Shown here one piece after another: positions 9,371-16,382 of a stretch of DNA of 32,013 bases. The DNA lies in contig NZ_FMDF01000132.1 in assembly GCF_900091955.1 (NCBI RefSeq), positions 1-32,013 on the forward strand, written 5' to 3'. Each line of letters opens with the position of its first letter. Within the stretch, counting starts at the first letter, position 1. The notes beneath the pieces were generated by a model that was not told the DNA's origin, ran no database searches, and was given only the letters and a program-made list of their open reading frames with translations. The DNA comes from Streptomyces sp. Ncost-T10-10d (GTDB lineage Bacteria; Actinomycetota; Actinomycetes; Streptomycetales; Streptomycetaceae). Position numbers and translations under genes: made by a program.

Positions 9371-10096
9371 TTGCTACGTTCACTGACGGAAGTGGACGGC
9401 GAAAGTGCTGCTGGGGGGCGTGTGGAAGCGGAGTTCGAGGGAGAATTTGAGACGCATCTGACGGTGCGGCTCGATCCACGCCCCGGTACGGGCGGCGCCG
9501 AGGCGGACGAGAGTGCCCGTCTGGAGCGCTGGGCGGAACGCAACGGCCTGAAACTCACCCACATCCTCCTGGACCGCGGCGCCGTGCCGGACCAGCCCAT
9601 GCTGACCGAGCAGGGCCGTGGTTCGCTGACCGGGCGGCGGTCCGCGGCCCGGCTCCGGTCGGCCGAGCTGCGCGCGGCGGGTTTCTCCGTCGTACGGGTG
9701 AAGATCGAGGCCGCTCCGTGGAACGAGGACATACCGCGGACGGCCGACGAGGCGGCGGCCCTGTCCCCCGTCTGTCATTTCGAGCACCACATCAAGCTGA
9801 CGCTCTCCGGTGAGCCGGAGCTCGCCGTCGCACGGGCCGTGGCTGAGCGCCACAGCGCCCACCTCTCACGCAATGCCCGCCGCGCTGTCCAAGAGGGACG
9901 TCACGAGCGGTTCGTCACCCAGCGCTGCCGAGCGGTCGGCCGGCCTCAGGCGCGTGCCCGGCTCGACGCGCTCCTCGGCGCGCTGGGCGCCGCCGGGCTC
10001 GAAGTGCTGGAGGTCGAGGAGGAGTTCGTGGTGCACGACGACCATCCGGCGGTGGACGCGGGCTGGATCGACGAGCGGACCGGGGCGCCCGTATGA
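9371..10096 (+). CDS. unrecognised protein with internal duplication, coupled to a nucleotidyltransferase
   Basis: I do not recognise a named family. The 241-aa protein appears to contain two related halves, about 26-115 and 137-225. Each opens with an FExH(L/I) strand (FETHLTV at 26, FEHHIKL at 137). Each then has a helix (LERWAERNGL / ARAVAERHSA) and ends with a helix-strand unit (LRSAELRAAGFSVVRVKIE / LDALLGALGAAGLEVLEVE). This suggests a tandem alpha/beta fold. There is no signal peptide or membrane segment. The start is uncertain: TTG 9371 has GGGGAG 12 bases upstream, while GTG at 9392 and 9422 are in frame with poorer spacing. Its stop overlaps the next gene's ATG (ATGA), so the two are co-translated. 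A partner or antitoxin role is only inference. Confidence 0.75.
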   Translation: MLRSLTEVDGESAAGGRVEAEFEGEFETHLTVRLDPRPGTGGAEADESARLERWAERNGLKLTHILLDRGAVPDQPMLTEQGRGSLTGRRSAARLRSAELRAAGFSVVRVKIEAAPWNEDIPRTADEAAALSPVCHFEHHIKLTLSGEPELAVARAVAERHSAHLSRNARRAVQEGRHERFVTQRCRAVGRPQARARLDALLGALGAAGLEVLEVEEEFVVHDDHPAVDAGWIDERTGAPV

Positions 10097-11124
10097 GCAC
10101 GACGAACCGGCCTTTCCCCGGGGAACCGGCGTTCGACGACCCGTCCCTGGCACCGCGCTGGCGGGCCGCCCGGCGCAGCGTCCAGGACCACCTGCTGCGC
10201 GTGATCGCCGAATCGCCCTGGGGTGACGGCCTGATTCTGCGTGGCAGCCTCCCGCTCCAGGCCTGGGTGGGCGCTGCCGCCCGGGAGCCGGGCGATCTGG
10301 ACTGGATCGTCCTGGAGCCGTCGGCGGACAGTTTCACCGACCGCCTCGATCCCTACCCGTACGTCGACGGGGTCGAGGTCGTCCAGCAGTGGCCGGAGGC
10401 CGCGCACGGCGCGGCGGCTCCCGGGCTGTGGACGGACGGCGAGTGCCACACCACCGGAGGCGCCCGGCCCGTACTCGCGCCCGAAGGGCTGCACTGGATC
10501 GATTCCGACGACGTGGAACCCTCCCCCGCCCCGGCCGAGGAGGTCATCGGGGCCCTTCGGGCCGGGCCTCCGCCGCCGAGCGGGATACGGATCGATCCGT
10601 ACACGGTGACCTCGGACGGCGTGTGGATGTACCGGGAGTACGAGACGCCCGGCACGCGCGTCGTCGTCCCCTGGCAGGCCGACGGGCTGCCGCCGGGCGA
10701 GCTGCGGATGGACTTCGCCCAGGACGAGCGGTTGCCCCAGGCCCCGGTATGGACCGCCTGCCCGCGCGGCGACGGCGGACCGCCCACGCCGGTCCGTACC
10801 GCGGGTCCTGGCCTCTCGCTCGCGTGGAAACTGCTGTGGCTCGCCGAGGACCAGGAGGCCGAGGGCCGGTCGGCGGCCAAGGACCTGTACGACGCGGTGC
10901 TGCTCGCGGAGCACCCGTCGACCCGGCTGTCGCCCCGCCTGCTGCGCACCGTGCTCGGCCCGCACGCGGAAGGGTTCACGCCCGGAACGGTGCTGGACTG
11001 GCTGGTGGACTGGGCCGCGTTCCACGCCGTCCATCCATGGGTGGACAGCGATCCGGGCCGGCTGCGGGAGCGGTTGGCGGGTGTGCTTCCACGACTGCTG
11101 GAGCAAAGCGCCCGGCCGCGCTGA
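10093..11124 (+). CDS. AbiEii/MenT-like nucleotidyltransferase
   Basis: This 343-aa protein has a nucleotidyltransferase fold. LILRGSL (G51, S52) is followed by GDLDWIV (D68, D70), matching the hGS...DxD metal and nucleotide site. The C-terminal half has LAWKLLWLAE followed by AAKDLYDAVLL, which resembles the lysine/KDxxD helix of AbiEii-type (DUF1814) enzymes. Some members of that group are toxins that modify tRNA 3' ends; others have different or unknown roles. The central insertion (about 80-200) is larger than in minimal AbiEii proteins. It overlaps the upstream gene by four bases. No AbiEi-type winged-helix antitoxin is present, so toxin status should not be assumed. Confidence 0.75.
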   Translation: MSTTNRPFPGEPAFDDPSLAPRWRAARRSVQDHLLRVIAESPWGDGLILRGSLPLQAWVGAAAREPGDLDWIVLEPSADSFTDRLDPYPYVDGVEVVQQWPEAAHGAAAPGLWTDGECHTTGGARPVLAPEGLHWIDSDDVEPSPAPAEEVIGALRAGPPPPSGIRIDPYTVTSDGVWMYREYETPGTRVVVPWQADGLPPGELRMDFAQDERLPQAPVWTACPRGDGGPPTPVRTAGPGLSLAWKLLWLAEDQEAEGRSAAKDLYDAVLLAEHPSTRLSPRLLRTVLGPHAEGFTPGTVLDWLVDWAAFHAVHPWVDSDPGRLRERLAGVLPRLLEQSARPR

Positions 11125-11129
11125 GGACA

Positions 11130-11146
11130 GGACCGGTGGCCGGTCC
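11130..11146 (+). terminator. weak hairpin after the nucleotidyltransferase
   Basis: GGACCGG (11130-11136) and CCGGTCC (11140-11146) form a 7-bp stem with a 3-base loop, six bases after the stop. There is no T-tract. It is plausible as a small terminator but weak. Confidence 0.3.
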
Positions 11147-11248
11147 GGTGGCTCCCTCCGTCGCGCGACCCGCCCCGCTCCGACGTACGCTCAGAAGGAT
11201 CGGATCGCACACTTGAACAGGCCCGACGGGCCCTTCGAGGGAGGCGCC

Positions 11249-12025
11249 GTGACCGGCCAACTCATCGGCACACGCAGGGCCGCCTGGGCGGCGGTCCTCG
11301 TACTGGGACTCACCAGCGGCAGCGTCATCGGCGGCGGTGTGGCACGGGCGGACAACGGCATCGACACGCTCCCCGCCCAGCAGATCGCCGACCGGTCGCG
11401 CGACGCGCTGCTGAGCGTCCATTCGCTGCACCTCAGCGCGCGCGGCCACTACAACAGCGGCAGCCCCGCCCCGACCCTGGATCTCACCCTGGACCGGGAC
11501 GGCAACTGCAACGGTTCGGTGAACCTCGGCAACGATCAGGGGTCGGCCCGGATCGTGAAGCGCGGCGACGACGTCTGGGTCAAGCCGGATGCGAACTTCT
11601 GGAAGAACCAGGTTCCCGGCGTCGGCTCGGCCTTCGCCGCAATCCTCAACGGGCGGTACATGAAGGGCTCGGCCGACGATCCGAGACTGCGCGACCTGGT
11701 GAGCGGCTGCGATCTGGACACCTTCCAGAAGCTGGTCGCCGACCACGCGGACAACGACCGCGGGACGCTGAACAAGGGCAGGAAGACCACGCTCGGCGGG
11801 GCTTCGGTGGTACCGCTGACCAGGCTCAGGGACGGCAGGACGATGACGACGTACGTCGCGGCCACGGGCAAGCCGTACCCGCTGAGGATCACGGTGCAGG
11901 ACGGTGGGGCGAGCGCGGTCATGGGCTTCTCGGCTTTCGACAAGCCGGTGCCCACGGCCACGCCGCCACCGGATCAGACGTACGACATCAGCGCGCTGCT
12001 GAGCCGCCCGATGTCGCCGGTGTGA
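11249..12025 (+). CDS. secreted LppX/LprG-like protein without lipobox
   Basis: This 258-aa exported protein starts at GTG 11249, with a strong GAGGGAGG just upstream. The frame is open further upstream but no better start is seen there. Residues 1-36 form a Sec signal peptide (GTRRAAW, hydrophobic core, cleavage after VARA). The mature part alternates strands in the manner of the LppX/LprAFG half-barrel: SVHSLHLSARGHY, a run of beta strands, then DDVWVKPDANFW and GKPYPLRITV. There is no lipobox cysteine, so it is probably released or wall-associated. A lipid or small-ligand binding role is inferred from the fold. Its 3' end overlaps the opposing permease gene by 38 bases. Confidence 0.7.
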   Translation: MTGQLIGTRRAAWAAVLVLGLTSGSVIGGGVARADNGIDTLPAQQIADRSRDALLSVHSLHLSARGHYNSGSPAPTLDLTLDRDGNCNGSVNLGNDQGSARIVKRGDDVWVKPDANFWKNQVPGVGSAFAAILNGRYMKGSADDPRLRDLVSGCDLDTFQKLVADHADNDRGTLNKGRKTTLGGASVVPLTRLRDGRTMTTYVAATGKPYPLRITVQDGGASAVMGFSAFDKPVPTATPPPDQTYDISALLSRPMSPV

Positions 12026-13556
12026 CCTCGGACCGACCGCTGAGCACCGCGTACAGCACCAGCGACGAGGCCAGCCCGACCGCCCAGCCGTAGTCCGCGA
12101 GCGGCTTGAGGAACGGGATCAGGCCGTCGGCCGGGAAGGGGCCCGTGCCCGGGGCGGAGTGGGAGCCGCCGATCGCCAGGATGCCGCCGACGACGAACGC
12201 GACGACCGCCCGCCAGTTCCAGCCGTTCGCGTACCAGTAGCGGCCGCCGGGACGGTACAGGTCCGCGAGGTCGAGCACGGTGCGGCGGACGATCCAGTAG
12301 TCGGCGATCAGAATGCCCGCGACCGTACCGAGCAGTCCGCCGACCAGACCGAGCCAGGTGAAGATGTACAGCTCGGGGGTTTCGGTGAGTTTCCACGGCA
12401 TGATGAGGACGCCGACGACACCCGTGATCAGGGCTCCCGTACGGAAGTTGATGAGTTTGGGTGCGAGGTTCGCCAGGTCGTACGCGGGTGACACGACGTT
12501 CGCCGCGATGTTCACGGAGACCGTCGCGACGAGCACCGTGACCAGGGCGTAGAGCAGACCGAAGACGTTGTCGGTCCTGGCGACGAGCTGGACCGGATCC
12601 CAGATCGCCTCCCCGTACACGGCCTGTGAGCCGGAGGTGACCAGAACCGAGAGCAGGGCGAAGAGCGTCATGGTGGTCGGCAGGCCGAGCGACTGGCCCC
12701 AGATCTGGGCGCGTTGACCGGCCCCGAAGCGGGTGAAGTCGGGGATGTTCAGGGAGAGCGTGGCCCAGAAGGCGATCATCCCCATCAGGGACGGGAAGAA
12801 GACGGGCCAGAACTCCTTGCCCCAGCCGAGCTCGGAGGGCTGGTCGAGCAGCGGGCCGAAGCCACCGGCCTTGACGGCGACCCAGACCAGAAGCACCACG
12901 GCGCCGACGATGACGAACGGGGCGGCCCAGTTCTCGAACCGCCGCAGGGTGTCCATCCCCCGGTAGATGATGGCGAGTTCGAGCGCCCAGAAGAGGATGA
13001 AGCAGAGCCAGAGCGTCCACGGCTGCCCGCCGATCTCGGACGCCTTCGCCCAGCCGCCGAAGATCTTCCCGAGCAGGGTGAAGATGCCGACGCCACCGAT
13101 CCAGGTCTGGATGCCGAACCAGGCACAGGCCACCGCGGCCCGGATCAGCGCGGGCAGGTTGGCGCCGCGCAGACCGAAGGAGGCGCGGGCCAGAACGGGG
13201 AAGGGGATGCCGTACTTGGGTCCGGCATGCCCGGTGAGCAGCATCGGGCCGAGCACGATCAGGTTGGCGAGCGCGATGGTGAGGACGGCCTGCTTCCAGT
13301 CCATGCCGAGGGCCACCAGGCCGGAGGCGAGCAGCCAGGACGGGATGTTGTGGGCCATGCCGACCCAGAGCGCGGCGAAGTTGTACGTCGTCCAGCGGCG
13401 CCGTTCCAGCGGAACGGGCAGCAGGTCGTCGTTGACGAACCGGCTGTCGGTGGGGACGGCGCCGGGGGCGAGTTCGACGCGACCCGCGGGGCCGGATATC
13501 CGGCCCTGCGGTGGAAGCGGTGGGAGGGGTGGGGTGGGTGGGACGGTCGATGTCAT
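11988..13556 (-). CDS. NCS1-family nucleobase/hydantoin:cation symporter
   Basis: This 522-aa polytopic membrane transporter has about 12 hydrophobic segments. It has the NCS1 hallmarks: the N-terminal FVNDDLLPVPLERRRW, the WVGMAHNIPSW helix, GPKYGIPFPVLARASFG, and NIPDFTRF in the middle. The family imports uracil, allantoin, hydantoins or related rings with H+ or Na+. The residues seen do not fix the substrate, but the position as third gene after dihydropyrimidinase and an LLM oxidoreductase points to a pyrimidine or hydantoin. The ATG at 13556 has AAGGG nine bases upstream. About 100 bases separate it from the preceding gene and contain a direct repeat. The 5' end encodes a proline-rich cytoplasmic tail. 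Confidence 0.9.
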   Translation of the reverse strand: MTSTVPPTPPLPPLPPQGRISGPAGRVELAPGAVPTDSRFVNDDLLPVPLERRRWTTYNFAALWVGMAHNIPSWLLASGLVALGMDWKQAVLTIALANLIVLGPMLLTGHAGPKYGIPFPVLARASFGLRGANLPALIRAAVACAWFGIQTWIGGVGIFTLLGKIFGGWAKASEIGGQPWTLWLCFILFWALELAIIYRGMDTLRRFENWAAPFVIVGAVVLLVWVAVKAGGFGPLLDQPSELGWGKEFWPVFFPSLMGMIAFWATLSLNIPDFTRFGAGQRAQIWGQSLGLPTTMTLFALLSVLVTSGSQAVYGEAIWDPVQLVARTDNVFGLLYALVTVLVATVSVNIAANVVSPAYDLANLAPKLINFRTGALITGVVGVLIMPWKLTETPELYIFTWLGLVGGLLGTVAGILIADYWIVRRTVLDLADLYRPGGRYWYANGWNWRAVVAFVVGGILAIGGSHSAPGTGPFPADGLIPFLKPLADYGWAVGLASSLVLYAVLSGRSEVTPATSGGSAAR

Positions 13557-13609
13557 GGCGGCTGGACCCTTCGCTCGGGAGCGGTGCCGTGCGGGGCGGG
13601 GCGCGTGCG

Positions 13610-13652
13610 TGCGTGCAACCGTGGGACGGGGGTGCGTACAACCGTGGGGCGG
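13610..13652. repeat. two 20-bp direct repeats between oxidoreductase and permease genes
   Basis: The units at 13610-13629 and 13633-13652 match at 18 of 20 positions, with a 23-base period and shared core CAACCGTGGG. Together they fill nearly half of the 101-bp gap in front of the permease. About two helical turns apart, they could be tandem binding sites for a regulator of the permease. This is inference. Confidence 0.45.
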
Positions 13653-13657
13653 ACGGG

Positions 13658-14659
13658 TCAGGCCGACAGGGCGGGGATGATCTCGGATCCGTAGGCGTCG
13701 ATCGTCGCCTCGCGTGCATCGTGCATGTTGTAGACGGCGAACTGGTCGACGCCCAGATCGCGCAGGGCCCGGAGCTTCTCGATGTGTGCCTCGGCGGGGC
13801 CCAGCAGGCAGAACCGGTCGACGATCTCGTCCGGTACGAAGGCCGTGTCGGGGTTTCCGGCGCGGCCGTGGTGGCTGTAGTCGTAGCCTGACCGGCCGGC
13901 GATGTACGCGGTCAGGGCCTCGGGGACGAGTCCGGAGTGCTCGCCGTACCGGGAGACCAGGTCCGCGACATGGTTGCCGACCATGCCGCCGAACCAGCGG
14001 CACTGCTCGCGGGCGTGGTCGAGGTCGTCGCTCACATAGGCGGGGGCGGCGACGCAGATGGTCACGGAGGCCGGGTCGCGGCCGGCCTCCGTCGCGGCGT
14101 CCCGTACCGCCTTGATCATCCACTCGGTGAGGAACGGGTCGGCGAGCTGGAGGATGAAGCCGTCGGCCTTCTGTCCGGCGAGGGCGAGTGCCTTCGGGCC
14201 GTACGCCGCCATCCAGACGGGCAGTCTGCCGTCCTTCACCCAGGGGATCTGGACCGGCTGCCCGTCGACGGTTGCCTCCCGTCCCTCGGCGAGGTCGCGG
14301 ATGACATCGATGGCCTCGCCGAGGCGGGCCAGGGTGTTGGGCCTGCGTCCCGCGACGCGCATGGCCGAGTCGCCGCGCCCGATGCCGCAGACGGTGCGGT
14401 TGCCGTACATGTCGTTGAGGGTGGCGAAGGTGGAGGCGGTGACCTCCCAGGTGCGGGTGCCCGGGTTGGTGACCATGGGACCGACGACGAGGTGTTCGGT
14501 GTGTTCGAGGATCTGGCTGTAGATGACGAACGGCTCCTGCCAGAGCACCGCCGAGTCGAAGGTCCAGCCGTAGCGGAAGCCGTTGCGCTCGGCGCGGCGC
14601 ATCAGGCCGACGACGGCCGAGGCGGGCGGGTCGGTCTGGAGGACGAGTCCGAAGTCCAT
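13658..14659 (-). CDS. LLM-class F420-dependent oxidoreductase (TIGR03842-like)
   Basis: This 333-aa luciferase-like TIM-barrel enzyme shows family features: the opening DFGLVLQTDPP, GPMVTNPGTRTWEVTAS, GIGRGDSAMR, LPVWMAAYGPKALALAG, and the C-terminal LRDLGVDQFAVY. Actinobacterial members usually use reduced F420, sometimes FMN. It lies 11 bases after the dihydropyrimidinase stop in a probable operon with the nucleobase permease. In the reductive pyrimidine route the enzyme before dihydropyrimidinase reduces uracil or thymine. No PreA/PreT-type dehydrogenase is visible, so this could be an F420-based substitute. An oxidative RutA-like role is the main alternative, but ring opening by RutA would not need a hydantoinase. 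Family assignment is firm; substrate is inference. Confidence 0.85.
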   Translation of the reverse strand: MDFGLVLQTDPPASAVVGLMRRAERNGFRYGWTFDSAVLWQEPFVIYSQILEHTEHLVVGPMVTNPGTRTWEVTASTFATLNDMYGNRTVCGIGRGDSAMRVAGRRPNTLARLGEAIDVIRDLAEGREATVDGQPVQIPWVKDGRLPVWMAAYGPKALALAGQKADGFILQLADPFLTEWMIKAVRDAATEAGRDPASVTICVAAPAYVSDDLDHAREQCRWFGGMVGNHVADLVSRYGEHSGLVPEALTAYIAGRSGYDYSHHGRAGNPDTAFVPDEIVDRFCLLGPAEAHIEKLRALRDLGVDQFAVYNMHDAREATIDAYGSEIIPALSA

Positions 14660-14670
14660 GACGGGTGCTC

Positions 14671-16071
14671 CTAGTCCAGGTACTGACAGGTGGCTCGCGG
14701 GGTGTACATTCCGTGACCGGCCCGGCCGGTGAACTTCCTTCCGTCGATGACGACTTCACCGCGCGAGAGGACCGTTTCGACCTGGCCGGTGATGCGCCTT
14801 CCCTCGTATGCCGAGTAGTCGACGTTCATGTGATGGGTATCGGCGGAGATGGTCTGTTCGGCCGCGGGGTCGTAGATGACCACGTCGGCGTCGGCGCCGG
14901 GGGCGATGGTGCCCTTCTTCGGATAGAGGCCGAACATCCGGGCCGGGGAGGCGCAGGCGATCTCGATCCAGCGGCGGCGCGAGAGGTGACCGTCCACGAC
15001 CGCCTGATGAAGGAGGTCCATCCGGTTCTCCACACCGGGCATGCCGTTGGGGATCTTCGAGAAGTCGCCGCGGCCCATCTCCTTCTGTCCGGAGAAGCAG
15101 AAGGGGCAGTGGTCGGTGGAGACGACCTGGAGTTCGTTGTTCCTGAGGCCCCGCCAGAGCGCTTCCTGGTGTTCCTTGGGGCGCAGGGGGGTCGAGCAGA
15201 CGTACTTCGCGCCCTCGAAGTCGGGCTCGGCGAGGTTGTCGGTGGAGAGGAAGAGGTACTGCGGGCAGGTCTCGCCGAAGACGGGAAGTCCCTTGTGGCG
15301 GGCGGCGGCGACCTCGGCGACGGCCTCGTCGGCGGAGACGTGCACGATGTACAGCGGGGATCCGGCGACGCGGGCGAGCTGGATGGCGCGGTGGGTGGCC
15401 TCGGCCTCCAGCGCCACCTTGCGGACGTCGCCGTGGTAGCGCGGGTCGGTGCGGCCCTCGGCCAGTGCCTGTTCGACGAGGACGTCGATGGCGATGCCGT
15501 TCTCCGCGTGCATCATGATCAGGCCGCCGTTGTGGGAGGCCCGTTGCATGGCACGCAGGATCTGGCCGTCGTCGCTGTAGAAGACACCGGGGTAGGCCAT
15601 GAACAGCTTGAAGGAGGTGACGCCCTCCGACACCAGCAAGTCCATCTCCTTGAGCGAGGACTCGTTCACATCGGAGAGGATCATGTGGAAGGCGTAGTCG
15701 ATGGCACAGTTTCCGTCGGCCTTCGCGTACCAGGCGTCGAGCCCTTCGCGGACCGCGCGGCCCACGGACTGGATGGCGAAGTCGACGATCGTGGTCGTGC
15801 CGCCCCAGGCGGCCGCGCGGGTGCCGGTCTCGAAGGTGTCGGCGGCGTAGGTGCCGCCGAACGGCATCTCCATGTGCGTATGCGCGTCGACACCGCCGGG
15901 GATGACGTATTTGCCGGTGGCGTCGATCCTCCGGTCGGCGCTCCAGCTCTTGGCCGCGTCGGTGTCGTGTGCCGCGAGCGCGGCGATGCGGCCGCCTTCG
16001 ATGAGTACGTCGGCATGGATTTCGTCGGACGCGGTGATGACGAGACCACCGTGGATGACGGTGCGGCTCAT
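14671..16071 (-). CDS. hydA: dihydropyrimidinase / D-hydantoinase
   Basis: This 466-aa cyclic amidohydrolase is predicted to open 5,6-dihydrouracil or hydantoins to N-carbamyl products in the cytoplasm. The binuclear metal centre is complete: H64 and H66 in DAHTHMEMP, carboxylated K155 in TSFKLFMAY, H188 in MMHAENG, H244 in YIVHVSADEA, and an aspartate in STDHCPF. The length is normal for the family. The ATG at 16071 has a strong GGAGGGG just upstream; the frame extends to 16152 but without a good start. It leads the operon with the LLM oxidoreductase and permease. The upstream region carries a palindrome and promoter shared with the beta-ureidopropionase operon, which argues for pyrimidine catabolism over a stand-alone hydantoinase. 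Confidence 0.93.
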   Translation of the reverse strand: MSRTVIHGGLVITASDEIHADVLIEGGRIAALAAHDTDAAKSWSADRRIDATGKYVIPGGVDAHTHMEMPFGGTYAADTFETGTRAAAWGGTTTIVDFAIQSVGRAVREGLDAWYAKADGNCAIDYAFHMILSDVNESSLKEMDLLVSEGVTSFKLFMAYPGVFYSDDGQILRAMQRASHNGGLIMMHAENGIAIDVLVEQALAEGRTDPRYHGDVRKVALEAEATHRAIQLARVAGSPLYIVHVSADEAVAEVAAARHKGLPVFGETCPQYLFLSTDNLAEPDFEGAKYVCSTPLRPKEHQEALWRGLRNNELQVVSTDHCPFCFSGQKEMGRGDFSKIPNGMPGVENRMDLLHQAVVDGHLSRRRWIEIACASPARMFGLYPKKGTIAPGADADVVIYDPAAEQTISADTHHMNVDYSAYEGRRITGQVETVLSRGEVVIDGRKFTGRAGHGMYTPRATCQYLD

Positions 16072-16098
16072 GTACCCCTCCTCACTGTGGCGGAATGG

Positions 16099-16114
16099 GT
16101 CTACGCACGTAGAC
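16099..16114 (-). promoter_or_regulatory. operator GTCTACGCACGTAGAC
   Basis: This palindrome has 7-bp arms and a 2-base centre, 28 bases upstream of the dihydropyrimidinase ATG. It would lie about +10 to +25 of the predicted transcript. Almost the same sequence (TTCTACGCCCGTAGAC) stands at the same position before the beta-ureidopropionase gene at 26180-26195. This indicates a shared repressor, probably a GntR- or TetR-sized dimer. Confidence 0.7.
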
Positions 16115-16130
16115 AAGGTGCGTGATGAAG

Positions 16131-16160
16131 AACGTAGAAGTGGGTTACCCACTGTGGCAA
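16131..16160 (-). promoter_or_regulatory. sigma70-type promoter of the dihydropyrimidinase operon
   Basis: On the minus strand, the -35 TTGCCA (plus 16155-16160) and -10 TACGTT (plus 16131-16136) are separated by 18 bases. The start would be near 16124. The promoter at 26211-26239 has the same -10 and a -35 differing by one base, and both precede the shared palindrome. Confidence 0.6.
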
Positions 16161-16191
16161 TACCGCTGCGGCTAACCGCCGAAGACGTTTC

Positions 16192-16206
16192 TGTTTCACC
16201 CGTCCG
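16192..16206 (-). promoter_or_regulatory. conserved upstream element TGTTTCACCCGTCCG
   Basis: The element lies about 68-82 bases upstream of the predicted start and matches TGTTTCACACCCGTGCG at 26271-26287 except for a two-base insertion and one substitution. Position and conservation suggest an activator site serving both pyrimidine operons. No binding protein can be named. Confidence 0.45.
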
Positions 16207-16226
16207 GCACTCGACCGGCCCACAGC

Positions 16227-16279
16227 ACGACGCGACGCGGCGCCGCTCCCTGGTGGGGAACGGCGCCGCGCCGCGTCGT
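16227..16279 (-). terminator. long hairpin terminator of the aldehyde dehydrogenase operon
   Basis: The outer arms ACGACGCG (16227-16234) and CGCGTCGT-type complement (16272-16279) pair, followed by one mismatch and a perfect CGCGGCGCCG/CGGCGCCGCG stem (16236-16245 and 16261-16270). Four more pairs can form inside the 15-base loop. There is no T-tract, as is usual in Streptomyces. It stands 104 bases after the aldehyde dehydrogenase stop and insulates the pyrimidine promoter. The rest of the 311-bp gap 16072-16382 holds the operator, promoter and upstream element; I see nothing else in it. Confidence 0.7.
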
Positions 16280-16382
16280 ATACGTGCGCCGCCGACGGCA
16301 AACGGTCTTCCTCGGGCAAGGGCGGCGCCGGCCGCCGGTGGCGGTCGGCGTCCGGGCGACGGGTGACGTTCGACGGGCCTGG

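Noticed and set aside
9371..11124. Classical AbiE toxin-antitoxin system
   Set aside because: The first gene lacks the winged-helix AbiEi antitoxin features, so only an AbiEii-like fold is claimed.
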